Shown: positions 8,157 to 16,993 of the stretch, piece after piece
Layout of the letters: each line of letters starts with the position of its first letter
Numbering within the stretch: the stretch's first letter is position 1
Assembly (NCBI GenBank): GCA_026785945.1
Contig: JAJAZD010000195.1
Location: 1-34,436 of the forward strand
DNA length: 34,436 nt
Source: Pseudonocardia sp.
GTDB lineage: Bacteria > Actinomycetota > Actinomycetes > Mycobacteriales > Pseudonocardiaceae
Reading direction: 5' to 3'
Notes under the pieces: model-generated
Told to the model about the DNA's origin: nothing
The model's input: the letters and a program-made list of their open reading frames with translations, nothing else
Databases searched by the model: none
Position numbers and translations under genes: made by a program

Positions 8157-9068
8157 GTGACCGCCGTATCCACCTCCCCCTCGACGCGGCCGATCGAGGC
8201 CGTGCCGGTACGCCACCCCGGGCGGTGGCTCGCCGTCGGCGTGCTGGCCGTGCTGTTCGCGATGCTCGTCAACACGGTCCTCACCAACGACGGCTTCCGC
8301 TGGCCGGTCGTCGGGCGGTACCTGTTCTCCGCACCGGTGCTCAACGGCCTGCAGAACACGCTGATCCTCACCGCCGCGTCGATGGTGATCGGCATCGTCG
8401 GCGGCATCGGGCTGGCGGTGATGCGGCTGTCGCCGAATCCGGTGCTGAGCTCGGTCGCGGGCATCTACATCTGGTTGTTCCGCGGCACGCCGCTGATCGC
8501 GCAACTGCTGTTCTGGAACTTCCTGGCGGCGCTCTACCCGCAGCTCTCGCTCGGCATCCCCTTCGGACCGGCGTTCGTGGTGTTCGACACCAACACGCTG
8601 ATCAACCAGTTCGCGGCCTGCCTGCTCGGACTCGGGCTCAACGAGGCCGCGTACATGGCCGAGATCGTCCGCGGCGGGCTCCAGTCGGTGGACGAGGGGC
8701 AGACCGAGGCGGCCGGGGCGCTGGGGATGTCGCGGGCCCAGACGTTGCGCCGGGTCGTGCTGCCCCAGGCCATGCGGGTGATCATCCCACCCACCGGCAA
8801 CGAGACGATCTCGATGCTCAAGACCACATCGCTGGTGGTGGTGATCGGCTACTTCGAGCTGCTCACGTCGGTGCAGCGGATCTACTCGCAGAACTTCCAG
8901 ACCATCCCGCTGCTCATCGTGGCGGCTGCCTGGTACCTGGCCCTGACGTCGGTGCTGTCCATCGGGCAGGGCTTCGTCGAACGGCGTTTCGGGCGGGGGA
9001 CGAGCCGTGGGCCGACCGGTCCGCAGCTCTTCCGACGCAATCCCGAGGAGAGGGTGGCAAAGGTATGA
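8157..9068 (+). CDS. Amino-acid ABC transporter permease (HisM/GlnP type)
   Basis: A 303-residue membrane subunit. After a short cytoplasmic N terminus it has a first hydrophobic segment at ~25-42 and then the His/Glu/Gln/Arg/Opine-type permease core, beginning [18 protein letters not shown]. The EAA loop that contacts the ATPase is [21 protein letters not shown] at about 182-202, followed by [22 protein letters not shown] at 8157 lies 5 bases after the binding-protein stop; the longer frame from 8103 overlaps the upstream gene and is rejected. The C-terminal ~35 residues are a charged tail. It ends in an ATGA overlap with the ATPase gene, so the subunits are translationally coupled. Confidence 0.9.
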   Translation: MTAVSTSPSTRPIEAVPVRHPGRWLAVGVLAVLFAMLVNTVLTNDGFRWPVVGRYLFSAPVLNGLQNTLILTAASMVIGIVGGIGLAVMRLSPNPVLSSVAGIYIWLFRGTPLIAQLLFWNFLAALYPQLSLGIPFGPAFVVFDTNTLINQFAACLLGLGLNEAAYMAEIVRGGLQSVDEGQTEAAGALGMSRAQTLRRVVLPQAMRVIIPPTGNETISMLKTTSLVVVIGYFELLTSVQRIYSQNFQTIPLLIVAAAWYLALTSVLSIGQGFVERRFGRGTSRGPTGPQLFRRNPEERVAKV

Positions 9069-9829
9069 CCACGCCGATGGTCGAGGCCACCGACATCCAC
9101 AAGAGCTTCGGGCGCGTCGAGGTGCTGCGGGGGATCGACCTGACCGTCATGCCGGGCGAGGTGGCGTGCGTGATCGGGCCGTCGGGCTCGGGCAAGTCGA
9201 CGTTCCTGCGCTGCATCAACCACCTGGAGCACATCGACGCCGGACGGATGCGCGTGAACGGCGACCTGGTCGGCTACCGGGAGGCCGGCGGGAAGCTCCA
9301 CGAGCTCCGGGAGTCGGAGGTCGCCCGCCAGCGTCGCGACATCGGCATGGTGTTCCAGCGGTTCAACCTGTTCCCGCACATGACGGCCGCACAGAACGTG
9401 ATGGAGGCGCCGTGCACGGTGCGGCGCGAATCGCGGGGCCCCGCGCGGGAGCGGGCCTGCGCCATGTTGGAGCGGGTCGGGCTGGCCGACAAGTACGACG
9501 TCCACCCCGCCCAGCTCTCGGGCGGGCAGCAGCAGCGGGTCGCGATCGCCAGGGCGCTCGCCATGGAGCCCCGGCTCATGTTGTTCGACGAGCCGACCTC
9601 GGCGCTCGACCCGGAGCTGGTCGGTGAGGTGCTCGACGTCATGCGCGGGCTCGCCGCCGACGGCATGACGATGGTGGTGGTGACCCACGAGATGGGCTTC
9701 GCCCGCGAGGTCGGCGACACGCTGGTCTTCATGGACGAGGGCCGGATCGTGGAGGCCGGCGACCCGAAGCAGGTGCTGACCGACCCACAACACGAGCGAA
9801 CGAAGGCGTTCCTCTCGAAGGTGCTCTGA
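9065..9829 (+). CDS. Amino-acid ABC transporter ATP-binding protein
   Basis: A 254-residue ABC ATPase of the GlnQ/HisP type that powers the adjacent permease. Walker A is GPSGSGKST (38-46), Q-loop is [12 protein letters not shown] (~97-108), signature is LSGGQQQR (151-158), Walker B is LMLFDEP (171-177) and the switch His is H208 in [13 protein letters not shown] at 9065 overlaps the permease TGA by four bases. One permease gene is present, so the membrane unit is presumably a homodimer (inference). Downstream, a strong inverted repeat (9874-9912) can end this operon. Confidence 0.95.
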   Translation: MTTPMVEATDIHKSFGRVEVLRGIDLTVMPGEVACVIGPSGSGKSTFLRCINHLEHIDAGRMRVNGDLVGYREAGGKLHELRESEVARQRRDIGMVFQRFNLFPHMTAAQNVMEAPCTVRRESRGPARERACAMLERVGLADKYDVHPAQLSGGQQQRVAIARALAMEPRLMLFDEPTSALDPELVGEVLDVMRGLAADGMTMVVVTHEMGFAREVGDTLVFMDEGRIVEAGDPKQVLTDPQHERTKAFLSKVL

Positions 9830-9860
9830 GCGGCGCACCCATAGCCCGACTCGCGCGCAC

Positions 9861-10349
<489 letters not shown>

Positions 10350-10489
10350 CTACGACCCGCTCATGCTCCACCCCGGAAGCGTCCGGGTGTAGTCCCCGAC
10401 CGTGCGGTGTTGCCTCGACGCCCGCCGTCCGGACACCACGATCACGGATCGTCCACCGCGAACCGTGCCCGCTGCATCGCGGGGTGACC

Positions 10490-11083
10490 TCAGCGTGGCA
10501 GGCGTCCCATCAGGAAGAACTCCGGGTTGGGCCGCAACGCCGTCAGATGGGCGAGCCGGTTGGACATCGCGAACAGCGCGGTGATGGCGCCGACGTCCCA
10601 GATCTCGTCCTCCGACAGACCGGCCGATCGGGCGTCGTCGAGCGCCTCGTCGGTGAGCGCGGCGGAGTCGGTGGCGACGAGCAGCGCGAGGTCGACGATC
10701 GCCCGTTCCCGGGGGCCGAGCTCCACACCCCACGGGTTGGTGGCCACCCTGTCGGCGATCTCCGGGTCCTTCGCGCGCACCCGCAGGATCGCGCCGTGCG
10801 CCACCACGCAGTACGTGCAGTTGTTCGCGCCCGACGTCGCAACGACCACCAGCTCACGTTCGGCCTTGCTGAGACCGGCCGGCCCCGGCGCGCTCGGCGG
10901 ATCCATCAGTGCGTCGTGGTAGTCGAGGAACGCCCGCAGCTCCGCCGGCCGCCGGGCCAGGGCCCGGAACACGTTCGGTACGAAGCCCGACTTCTCCGTG
11001 ATCACGCCGATCCGCTGCTTCAGGTCCTCGGGCATGTCATCGAGCTCGACATGGCCGAACCGGCTCACTGCGTGGTCACCCAT
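10490..11083 (-). CDS. AhpD-like / carboxymuconolactone decarboxylase family peroxidase-related protein
   Basis: A 197-residue all-helical protein of the alkylhydroperoxidase (AhpD/CMD) superfamily, peroxidase-related branch. The redox pair is Cys89-x-x-Cys92 with His96 in NNCTYCVVAHGA, the classic CxxCxxxH active site that reduces peroxides via a dithiol. A second CMD-like helical half follows (LSEDEIWDVGAITALFAMSNRLAH). ATG at 11083 is preferred because homology begins at FGHVELDDMPEDL; upstream codons to 11146 lack support and run into the neighbour. There is no clear Shine-Dalgarno. The gene lies upstream of the hydrolase remnant on the same strand with a 167-base gap, and may once have been co-transcribed with it. 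Confidence 0.85.
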   Translation of the reverse strand: MGDHAVSRFGHVELDDMPEDLKQRIGVITEKSGFVPNVFRALARRPAELRAFLDYHDALMDPPSAPGPAGLSKAERELVVVATSGANNCTYCVVAHGAILRVRAKDPEIADRVATNPWGVELGPRERAIVDLALLVATDSAALTDEALDDARSAGLSEDEIWDVGAITALFAMSNRLAHLTALRPNPEFFLMGRLPR

Positions 11084-11105
11084 GACCGTGGACGTTAGCC
11101 CCTTT

Positions 11106-13091
11106 TCAGGCGCCCGCCTGGCCCACCGGCGAGGCTCCCGCCACACCCATCGGGCGACCGGCGCCGCCGAGGCGGACCACCCGTCCGGAGGAGCCGGACC
11201 GGCCTCGGATCACCGGTGCCGCCGCCCGCTGCAGGACGCTGAGCAGCGTCGGGGCACCGTCGGGACGTTCATCCGGGCCGACCGCGGCGATCATCCGCGG
11301 CGCCACCCCGGTGAGCAGCAGGCGCTCGACACCCAGCCGAGCGGCTCCGAGCACCACCACCACATCGGCACTGTCGGGCGGGGGCACCGCGCCGAGCAGG
11401 GCGTCGGTCGGCACGAAGCAGGCGAGACCGAGCGCGGTGCCGTCCTGCTCGCCGAGCGTCCGCCACGCCTGCGCGAGGCGGGGACAGCTGGCAGCCAGGC
11501 GGCGCTCCAGGGCCACGCACCGCGTCTCGTCCTGCACCTCCCGGCGGGCTCCCTCCAGCGCGTCGACGGCTGCGGCGTAAGCGGCGACGTCCCGCGCGCG
11601 CAGCGCGGTCGTCGCGAGCTCGTGCTCGGGTGCGGTGGCCGCGATCGGAGCCAGGGCGGCCAGGTCGTCGGCCATCCGGTCGAGCCGTCGGACGGCATCG
11701 GCGGCGGATCCGTTCTTGGCGTAGTCGAGGATCGCCCGCGCGACCTGTTCGGCCGTCTCGACGTCGGGCACCGACAGCGGCGAGTCCGGAGCGATGAACA
11801 GCACGTCATGACGCAGGGCGCCGACCGATCGGGCCGCCGCCGCGACCTGGACGAGCCCCTCGGCGAGCACGCGCAGCTCGGTCTCGTCGCGCGGGGCCGG
11901 GATGGAGGTCTCGGCGCACCCGGTGTCGACGCGGGCCAGGCGCTGGCCGAGCTCCAGGTGGTCGATCACCCGGCCGATCTCGTCAGCGGTCTCGGGCACA
12001 CGGGCGTCCACCCGGACGGCGCGGAGCACCGGCTGCACCTCCCGCTGCACCGGCGCGCGGAAGTACGAGCGGGACCGGCCACCGGTGCCGAGGAAGTCGC
12101 GATACCGCCGTATGACGTCCAGCGCGTCGTGCGCGAGCGGGCCGGTGAGGGACACGGGAGGGGTGCTGCGCGCCCGGTCGAGCCCGGCCACCGCCTGGGC
12201 CGTGTCCTCAAGCATGCGGTCGAACACCGCGCGGTGGCGCCCGTGGATCAGACGGGACAGCAGCACCCACGACCAGCCGTCTTCGGACCGCGGGGGCAGG
12301 GCCTCCAGCGACCGGCTGACCAGGCGCGCCACGGCCGTGACGGCGGCGCGCCGTTCGGGATCGGCGGCGGTGAGCAACCGGAGGACGAGGCTCGCGGCCG
12401 TCCCGGAGCCGGTCGGTCGGCGTGCCTGGAGGCAGAGCCGCGCCACCTGCTCCCAGGCGGGCAGGGCCCCGGGCGACGGCAGCTTCTGATCGGCACGGGC
12501 GCGGCGGCCCGGTGTGGAGGTGGCGAGCAGCCGACGCAGCTCACGCAGCTGACCGGGCGGGAGCGCGGGCAGGCTGTCGAGAACGCGGTCGACGACCTCG
12601 GCGGGCAGGGCGCCGCGCACGGCGGCGAGGTCGGCGGGGGTGCTCCCGGTGACCACGACGCGCCGGGCGTCGGCGAGCAGGGCGGCGACCGCGACGGCAA
12701 CCGCGGCGGCATCGGCGTCGGTGAGGACGACGAGGGCGTGGCTGCGCATCGCCGTGACGACCGAGGAGGTGCACTCCGGGGAGTGTCGGGGCGGCGGCGC
12801 CTCGGTGACCGATGCCGCGAGGGCCTCGGCGAGGTGGCGCACCCCTGGGGGCGGGTGACCCGCGTCGATCGACCGCCGGATCTGCGCCCTCGCCGAGGCG
12901 GTGGGCGCGTCCGAGCCCGCGTCCGCGAGGCGGTCGACGAAGACGGCCAGGTCCGCAGCGTCGTCCGGCCGGTGCGCCGGGTCGGCCTCCGAGCCGTCAC
13001 CGTTACCGACGCTGCCGTTACCGACGCTGCCGTTACCGACGCTGCCGGCAACCGCCGCTCCGACGACCAACACCTGGACCACCTCCACCAC
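11106..13091 (-). CDS. Uncharacterised protein, possibly a degenerate superfamily-1 helicase relative
   Basis: I do not firmly recognise this 661-residue protein. Third codon positions are strongly G/C and the frame is clean, so it is real. After a Gly/Asn/Ser-rich N terminus with three GSVGN repeats, residues ~112-150 (LVVLTDADAAAVAVAVAALL, then VVVTGSTPADLAAV) are laid out like the Walker A and Ia region of Dna2/Upf1-type helicases but without GxxGxGK[ST]. Near the C terminus, DVVVVLGAARLGVERLLLTG sits where a DEAS Walker B would be. A non-catalytic helicase-fold descendant is therefore a speculative reading. GTG at 13091 is the longest start; GTG at 13073 has GGAGG 8 bases upstream and may be used instead. 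Confidence 0.6.
   Translation of the reverse strand: MVEVVQVLVVGAAVAGSVGNGSVGNGSVGNGDGSEADPAHRPDDAADLAVFVDRLADAGSDAPTASARAQIRRSIDAGHPPPGVRHLAEALAASVTEAPPPRHSPECTSSVVTAMRSHALVVLTDADAAAVAVAVAALLADARRVVVTGSTPADLAAVRGALPAEVVDRVLDSLPALPPGQLRELRRLLATSTPGRRARADQKLPSPGALPAWEQVARLCLQARRPTGSGTAASLVLRLLTAADPERRAAVTAVARLVSRSLEALPPRSEDGWSWVLLSRLIHGRHRAVFDRMLEDTAQAVAGLDRARSTPPVSLTGPLAHDALDVIRRYRDFLGTGGRSRSYFRAPVQREVQPVLRAVRVDARVPETADEIGRVIDHLELGQRLARVDTGCAETSIPAPRDETELRVLAEGLVQVAAAARSVGALRHDVLFIAPDSPLSVPDVETAEQVARAILDYAKNGSAADAVRRLDRMADDLAALAPIAATAPEHELATTALRARDVAAYAAAVDALEGARREVQDETRCVALERRLAASCPRLAQAWRTLGEQDGTALGLACFVPTDALLGAVPPPDSADVVVVLGAARLGVERLLLTGVAPRMIAAVGPDERPDGAPTLLSVLQRAAAPVIRGRSGSSGRVVRLGGAGRPMGVAGASPVGQAGA
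13001..13045. repeat. 15-bp tandem repeat, 3 copies
   Basis: Three perfect copies of CGTTACCGACGCTGC, in frame within the start of the minus-strand 661-residue gene, encode the GSVGN repeats. Length change would be frame-neutral. Confidence 0.9.
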
Positions 13092-13331
13092 ACCGCCGCC
13101 GGACGGCGACGGTCGCCCTTCGTATCGCGGGTGTCCACAGAATGTTGCACCCGGGACGAACGCGGATGCAATCGCTGCGCGTTCGAACGGTCACTCTGAG
13201 CGGCATCTGACACTCGATCAGTTGAACAACGGGCGGATCGGGCACCAGCACCCGAGGTGCGGACGATCGATCGCGCAGCGGTACGTATCGCGCGACGAAC
13301 GGTAGATGCTGCTGACCAACGGCCGTCCGGG

Positions 13332-13552
13332 TCAGGCGCGCGTCATCAGGAACACGGTCGCGACACAGACGACGACGACCGGCACCCGGCGAACTGGGAC
13401 CAGTAGAAGAAGGGAATGCCGAACAGCTCGGGCTCGCGCGCGTCGAACCTGGGCGTGACGAGCAGCAGGAACGGGACCAGCAGCAGGAGGTTCCGAGCCC
13501 TGCGGCGCAGTCTCGCGCCCTCGTCACCCGGCCGGGACGCCGGCTCCGACAT
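13332..13552 (-). pseudogene. DUF3311 small membrane protein, frameshifted
   Basis: ATG at 13552 (GGGAGAGGG just upstream) opens a frame with the DUF3311 hallmark: a basic N terminus (RLRRRARN), one hydrophobic helix LLLLVPFLLLV, then EPELFGIPFFYWSQFA. Right after FYWSQFA the frame goes wrong and stops at 13346. In the neighbouring frame the sequence continues VPVVVVCVATVFLMTRA and stops at 13332, exactly the expected second helix. Insertion of one base (a T giving Trp) between 13387 and 13388 would restore a 73-residue protein of family length. DUF3311 genes usually precede a sodium:solute symporter; none is here. A real mutation or a sequencing error are both possible. Confidence 0.8.
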
Positions 13553-13569
13553 GCGCCCTCTCCCGACGA

Positions 13570-14094
13570 TCAGGGGCCCGCGTCCGCCCGACGCCGGCGG
13601 GCGTGGCAGCGCAGGTTGCGGATGTCGTAGGTGACGAGCTCCTCCACGTCGAGGAACTCGCCCACCGCGGCACGCAGCGACTCGGCTTCGAACATCGTGT
13701 GGTGGGCGTTCCAGATCCACAGCGGCACGCCGCGGGCGTCGACGCCCCGATGTGCGGCGCGCTCGGAGTGCCCGCCGAGGATCCAGTGGTTGGCCTCGGC
13801 GGTGTCGATCTCGCCGTTGGCCCACTGGGTCGCCACGAACTTCGCGTCCGGCACCCCGATGTCGACGGGCGCGCCCGGTTTGAGCACGCGGGCCCACTCG
13901 CGCAGCGTCGAGGAGACGAGCTCGTAGCTCTGGTGTTCGAGCACGTGGTTGGCACGCAACGCGTCGATAGACGCGGTGGCGAACGGCAGGGCGTCGATGC
14001 CGCACCGCACCTCGACGTCAGGGAGCGGCAGCAGGTCGACGTGCAGGTCGTAGTCGGGGTGGGGCTTCTCACCGGACCCGATCTCCAGCCTCAT
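13570..14094 (-). CDS. Class I SAM-dependent methyltransferase
   Basis: A 174-residue small methyltransferase-like protein. It begins with motif I LEIGSGE (3-9), has the acidic strand DLHVDLLPLPDV, then IDALRANHVLEHQ, the HVLEH motif common in glycan and natural-product methyltransferases, followed by WARVLKPGAPVDIGVPD. The domain is short for the fold but complete in motif order. Its ATG at 14094 overlaps the acyltransferase stop by four bases (ATGA), so it belongs to the minus-strand arm of the glyco-tailoring cluster. The substrate is unknown; O-methylation of a sugar or lipid-linked glycan is inferred from neighbours. Upstream extension of the frame to 14247 lies inside the acyltransferase gene and is rejected. 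Confidence 0.8.
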   Translation of the reverse strand: MRLEIGSGEKPHPDYDLHVDLLPLPDVEVRCGIDALPFATASIDALRANHVLEHQSYELVSSTLREWARVLKPGAPVDIGVPDAKFVATQWANGEIDTAEANHWILGGHSERAAHRGVDARGVPLWIWNAHHTMFEAESLRAAVGEFLDVEELVTYDIRNLRCHARRRRADAGP

Positions 14095-14573
14095 GCCCGG
14101 CCGGTCAACGTCTTGATGACCTTTGCCGGCCGTCCGGCGACCACGGTGTAGGGCTCGACGTCCTCCCGCACCAGCGACCCGCCCGCGACGACGGCGTGCT
14201 CGCCGATCGTCACCGGCCCGAGGACCAGCACGTGGCTCGCGAGCCACACGCCGTCACCGATCACCACGTCGCGGCCCGAGCCGGGGAACCCGAGCTGGCG
14301 CTCCCGGCCGAACTTCTCGATGTCGTGGGTGCCGGTCAGCACCGCGACGTCGTGGCCGAAGAACGCGTACTCGCCGATCGTGATCTCGCCGCCCGACATG
14401 TTGAACAGAGCGTTGTTGACGATCGCGCTGTCGGGCAGGTGCAGTCGCGAGCGGTCACCGTGCCACCGGTAGCCGTAGAGGGCGTCGAGCTTGAGCTTCG
14501 CCACCTGATCGGCCACCAGGGCCTCCACCGGACCCTTCAACAGGCCGGCAATCAGGCGGTCAAGCAGTCGCAT
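14091..14573 (-). CDS. Hexapeptide-repeat (LbH) acyltransferase
   Basis: A 160-residue left-handed beta-helix protein related to sugar O-acetyltransferases (WbbJ/CysE/MaA type). Imperfect [LIV]GxxxX hexads run from about residue 55 to 145: ITIGEYAFFGHDVAVLTGTH, VVIGDGVWLASHVLVLG, VTIGEHAVVAGGSLV, and the characteristic end VVAGRPAKVIK. His at GTHDIEKFG is in the place of the usual catalytic His region. It probably acetylates a sugar using acetyl-CoA (family knowledge plus context). ATG at 14573 has GAGGGG 8 bases upstream and lies 22 bases inside the preceding glycosyltransferase gene, indicating coupling; it overlaps the methyltransferase downstream. Confidence 0.85.
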   Translation of the reverse strand: MRLLDRLIAGLLKGPVEALVADQVAKLKLDALYGYRWHGDRSRLHLPDSAIVNNALFNMSGGEITIGEYAFFGHDVAVLTGTHDIEKFGRERQLGFPGSGRDVVIGDGVWLASHVLVLGPVTIGEHAVVAGGSLVREDVEPYTVVAGRPAKVIKTLTGRA

Positions 14574-15655
14574 CCGTGGAACCCCTCTTCGCGTCGGCCG
14601 CCCGCATGGTGGCACATCGGATCACCCGACAGCAGCAACCCCAGCCGCCTGCCGAGCGCGTCCATGCCGAAATGGGTCCGTGCGAGCGCCTCGTTGTGGT
14701 CGAGCAGGTCCGGGTCGGGATCGGCGAGCCAGCTCCGCAACGGAGCCGGGTCCGCCGCGTCGAACCAGCGGAAACCGAACGCCGCCAGCTCACGGGCGAC
14801 AGGGAAGTCACCGACGGCGATCGGGCGCCGGTGCAGGGCCGACTCGATCAGCGGCAGTCCGAACCCCTCCCACGACGAGGGCAGCACCACCGCGTCGCAG
14901 GCCGCGTAGGCGTCCGCCATCCCGACCCCGGGGGGGAGCCGGCGCCGCACCGGGACCGGGCTCCGGGCGATCAGCGTGTCCAGCTCGGCGGAGAAGCCGT
15001 CCTCGGCCGGGCCGGTGAGCCAGAACGTGCCGCCGAGCGCCGCGGTGATCGCGAGGCCGGCCGGGACGTTCTTGCGCGCGATGGCGCGCGTGGGCTGGAG
15101 CACGAGCAGCTGGTCCGAGACCCCCAGGCGGGCCCGCACCCGCTCCCGCCGGTCGGGTCGGGGGCGCTCGTCGAAGCCGTGGTAGACGGTGGTGGCCGTG
15201 ATGCCGCGGCGGTCGGCGAGCGAGCGTCGGGCCAGATCGTTGATCGTCACGTGCCGCCACGCGGGGTCGTCGGGTGGCCAGTGGGTGACGTCGGCGAAGC
15301 GCTCCCGCTCCCAGGGCAGGTCATGATGACGAAGAACGGCGCTCCGACCGGCGAGATGGTCGGCGACGGCCTCGCCGACCGCGCGGTTCATCGGCAGGGA
15401 GCACACGTTCTCGACGATCACCACATCGGCGCCGTCCAGCGCGGAACCGAGCTCGCGGCGCGACGGCGGACGGCGGGCGTCGATCGCCAGCCCGCGGACC
15501 CGGACGTCGGGGCGACCCTCACCGGCCACCGTCCGCACCCGGACGCCGAGCCGGCGCAGCGCCGTGGCCCACTGCCCCGCCGTGACGGACACACCGTCCG
15601 CCGTCCCGAGGCGGTAGGACAGGATCGCCACCCTGCTCCCGATCATGTTCGACAT
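14552..15655 (-). CDS. GT4-family glycosyltransferase
   Basis: A 367-residue GT-B fold retaining glycosyltransferase. The N-terminal domain opens with VAILSYRLGTADGVSV (Gly-rich acceptor loop). The C-terminal nucleotide-sugar domain starts with LVLQPTRAIARKN and ends with the E-x7-E motif EGFGLPLIE near residue 280. It is expected to use a nucleotide-activated sugar in the cytoplasm. ATG at 15655 gives MSNMIGSRVAI; ATG at 15646 is a close alternative, and no convincing ribosome site distinguishes them. Its 3' end overlaps the acyltransferase start by 22 bases. The last ~30 residues are Gly/His/Cys-rich and probably not part of the fold. Confidence 0.87.
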   Translation of the reverse strand: MSNMIGSRVAILSYRLGTADGVSVTAGQWATALRRLGVRVRTVAGEGRPDVRVRGLAIDARRPPSRRELGSALDGADVVIVENVCSLPMNRAVGEAVADHLAGRSAVLRHHDLPWERERFADVTHWPPDDPAWRHVTINDLARRSLADRRGITATTVYHGFDERPRPDRRERVRARLGVSDQLLVLQPTRAIARKNVPAGLAITAALGGTFWLTGPAEDGFSAELDTLIARSPVPVRRRLPPGVGMADAYAACDAVVLPSSWEGFGLPLIESALHRRPIAVGDFPVARELAAFGFRWFDAADPAPLRSWLADPDPDLLDHNEALARTHFGMDALGRRLGLLLSGDPMCHHAGGRREEGFHGCDCLTA

Positions 15656-15722
15656 TCGCGCATCGTGCCCTGCCCCGGGTACGGCGACCACGTTCCGTTA
15701 CGCAAACCTCATCGGAGAGCGG

Positions 15723-16949
15723 CTATCCGGTGAGCTCGGTGGCGCGGCCGGCGTGATCGGCGTGATCCAGGACCGTGCGGTAGAGCCGCAGGTAGTCCTC
15801 GGCCATTCGCTCCGGGCCGAAGCGCGCCGCGGCGGCACGTCGGCAGGCGCCGCGGTCGAGCTCGCCGACCCGGCTGAGGTAGCCGGTGAACTCCTCCTCG
15901 GTGTCGGCGAGGAAACCGGTCACTCCGTGCTCGATGAGCTCGGGCAGGACGCCACGACGCAGCGCGACGACCGGCGTTCCGGCGGCGAGGGCCTCGACGA
16001 CCACGGTCGCCCCCGGCTCCTCCCACTGCACCGGCATCAGGACCGCCCGGGCCCCGGCGAGCAGCCGGGTCTTGGCGTCGTCGCCGGCGTGGTCACGCAC
16101 CGTACCGATCCACCGGACCCGGTCGCCGTCGACGAGCGGGCGAACCTGACTCTCCCAGTAGGCCAGGTCGGTGCTTCCCGTCATGGCCGGGGTGCTCGCC
16201 GCGAGCTCGGCGGGGTTGTGGGCCCACCCGACGGGACCGGCCAGTGTCAGCCCCGCCCCGGCCCGCCTGCAGGCCATCGCCGCCACGTGCTGCCCCTTCT
16301 GGGGGCAGATCCGGCCGAGCACGAGGAACGGCGCGTCGGGCGGCGGCGGCGCGGACCACGGCACCGACGGGGTGGCGAGATGCACGGCACCCACGGCCTG
16401 GCGGCGCAGGTTCGCCGGCATCCGCGCCAGATGACTGTCCGACACCGCGTTCATCCAGACCCGCCCACCGCCGTCGAACGTGTCGTAGAAGTCGGCCTGG
16501 CGCATCGGGTCCCAGTGCAGGGTGTGCAGCGTCGGCGGGACGGCGGAGCCCAGCGCGGCGAGCACGGCCGGTCCGACCACCTCGAGGTGGCTGTGCACCA
16601 GGTCCACCTCGGGGTGCCCCAGCAGGTACTCGGCCACGACGCCCATGTGGGCGTGCGCGACACCGACCGCGCGTGTGTACGGCTGCGCCATGTCCTCGAA
16701 CCGGGCCCGGGCGAACCGGTGGATCTGCTCGTCGCACGCGAGTCGGGACTCCCCCACGGTGGCCAGCACGACGCGGACCCCCCGCTGGCGCAGGCCGGTG
16801 ACCAGGGTGGCGACGACGTTCTCCAGGCCCCCGTACCCGCCCGGCGGCACCGGCAGCCATGGGCCGGCATCGACCAGCACGGTGGTGGGGTTGCGGGAAG
16901 TCGTCGCCCGCATGGCCGACGTCGAGGTGAGTCCAGTCACGCGCATCAT
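15723..16949 (-). CDS. GT4-family glycosyltransferase
   Basis: A 408-residue GT-B glycosyltransferase. Hallmarks are the acceptor-site loop PPGGYGGLENVVATL (~36-50), VDLVHSHLEVVG, the donor domain start FLVLGRICPQKGQ, and the E-x7-E motif in EEPGATVVVEALAAGTPVVAL. It resembles the GT4 enzymes annotated for capsule or small-molecule glycosylation; donor and acceptor are unknown. ATG at 16949 is used (ATG at 16946 is equally possible; no clear ribosome site). It is transcribed divergently from the Gfo/Idh/MocA gene across only 44 bases, so the two arms very likely share control. A 67-base gap separates it from the next glycosyltransferase. Confidence 0.88.
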   Translation of the reverse strand: MMRVTGLTSTSAMRATTSRNPTTVLVDAGPWLPVPPGGYGGLENVVATLVTGLRQRGVRVVLATVGESRLACDEQIHRFARARFEDMAQPYTRAVGVAHAHMGVVAEYLLGHPEVDLVHSHLEVVGPAVLAALGSAVPPTLHTLHWDPMRQADFYDTFDGGGRVWMNAVSDSHLARMPANLRRQAVGAVHLATPSVPWSAPPPPDAPFLVLGRICPQKGQHVAAMACRRAGAGLTLAGPVGWAHNPAELAASTPAMTGSTDLAYWESQVRPLVDGDRVRWIGTVRDHAGDDAKTRLLAGARAVLMPVQWEEPGATVVVEALAAGTPVVALRRGVLPELIEHGVTGFLADTEEEFTGYLSRVGELDRGACRRAAAARFGPERMAEDYLRLYRTVLDHADHAGRATELTG

Positions 16950-16993
16950 TACCCGCTGTTGCCAATTCTCATGCGAACAGGTGACATGGAGCG

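Noticed and set aside
10998-13199. 733-codon plus-strand open frame
   Set aside because: Antisense to the 661-residue gene and the AhpD-like gene; the minus frames have the coding-like third-position bias and recognisable motifs.
13346-13552. Programmed frameshift in the DUF3311 gene
   Set aside because: No slippery heptamer is visible at the shift (local sequence TTCGCCGGGTGCC), so a simple one-base deletion or sequencing error is more likely.
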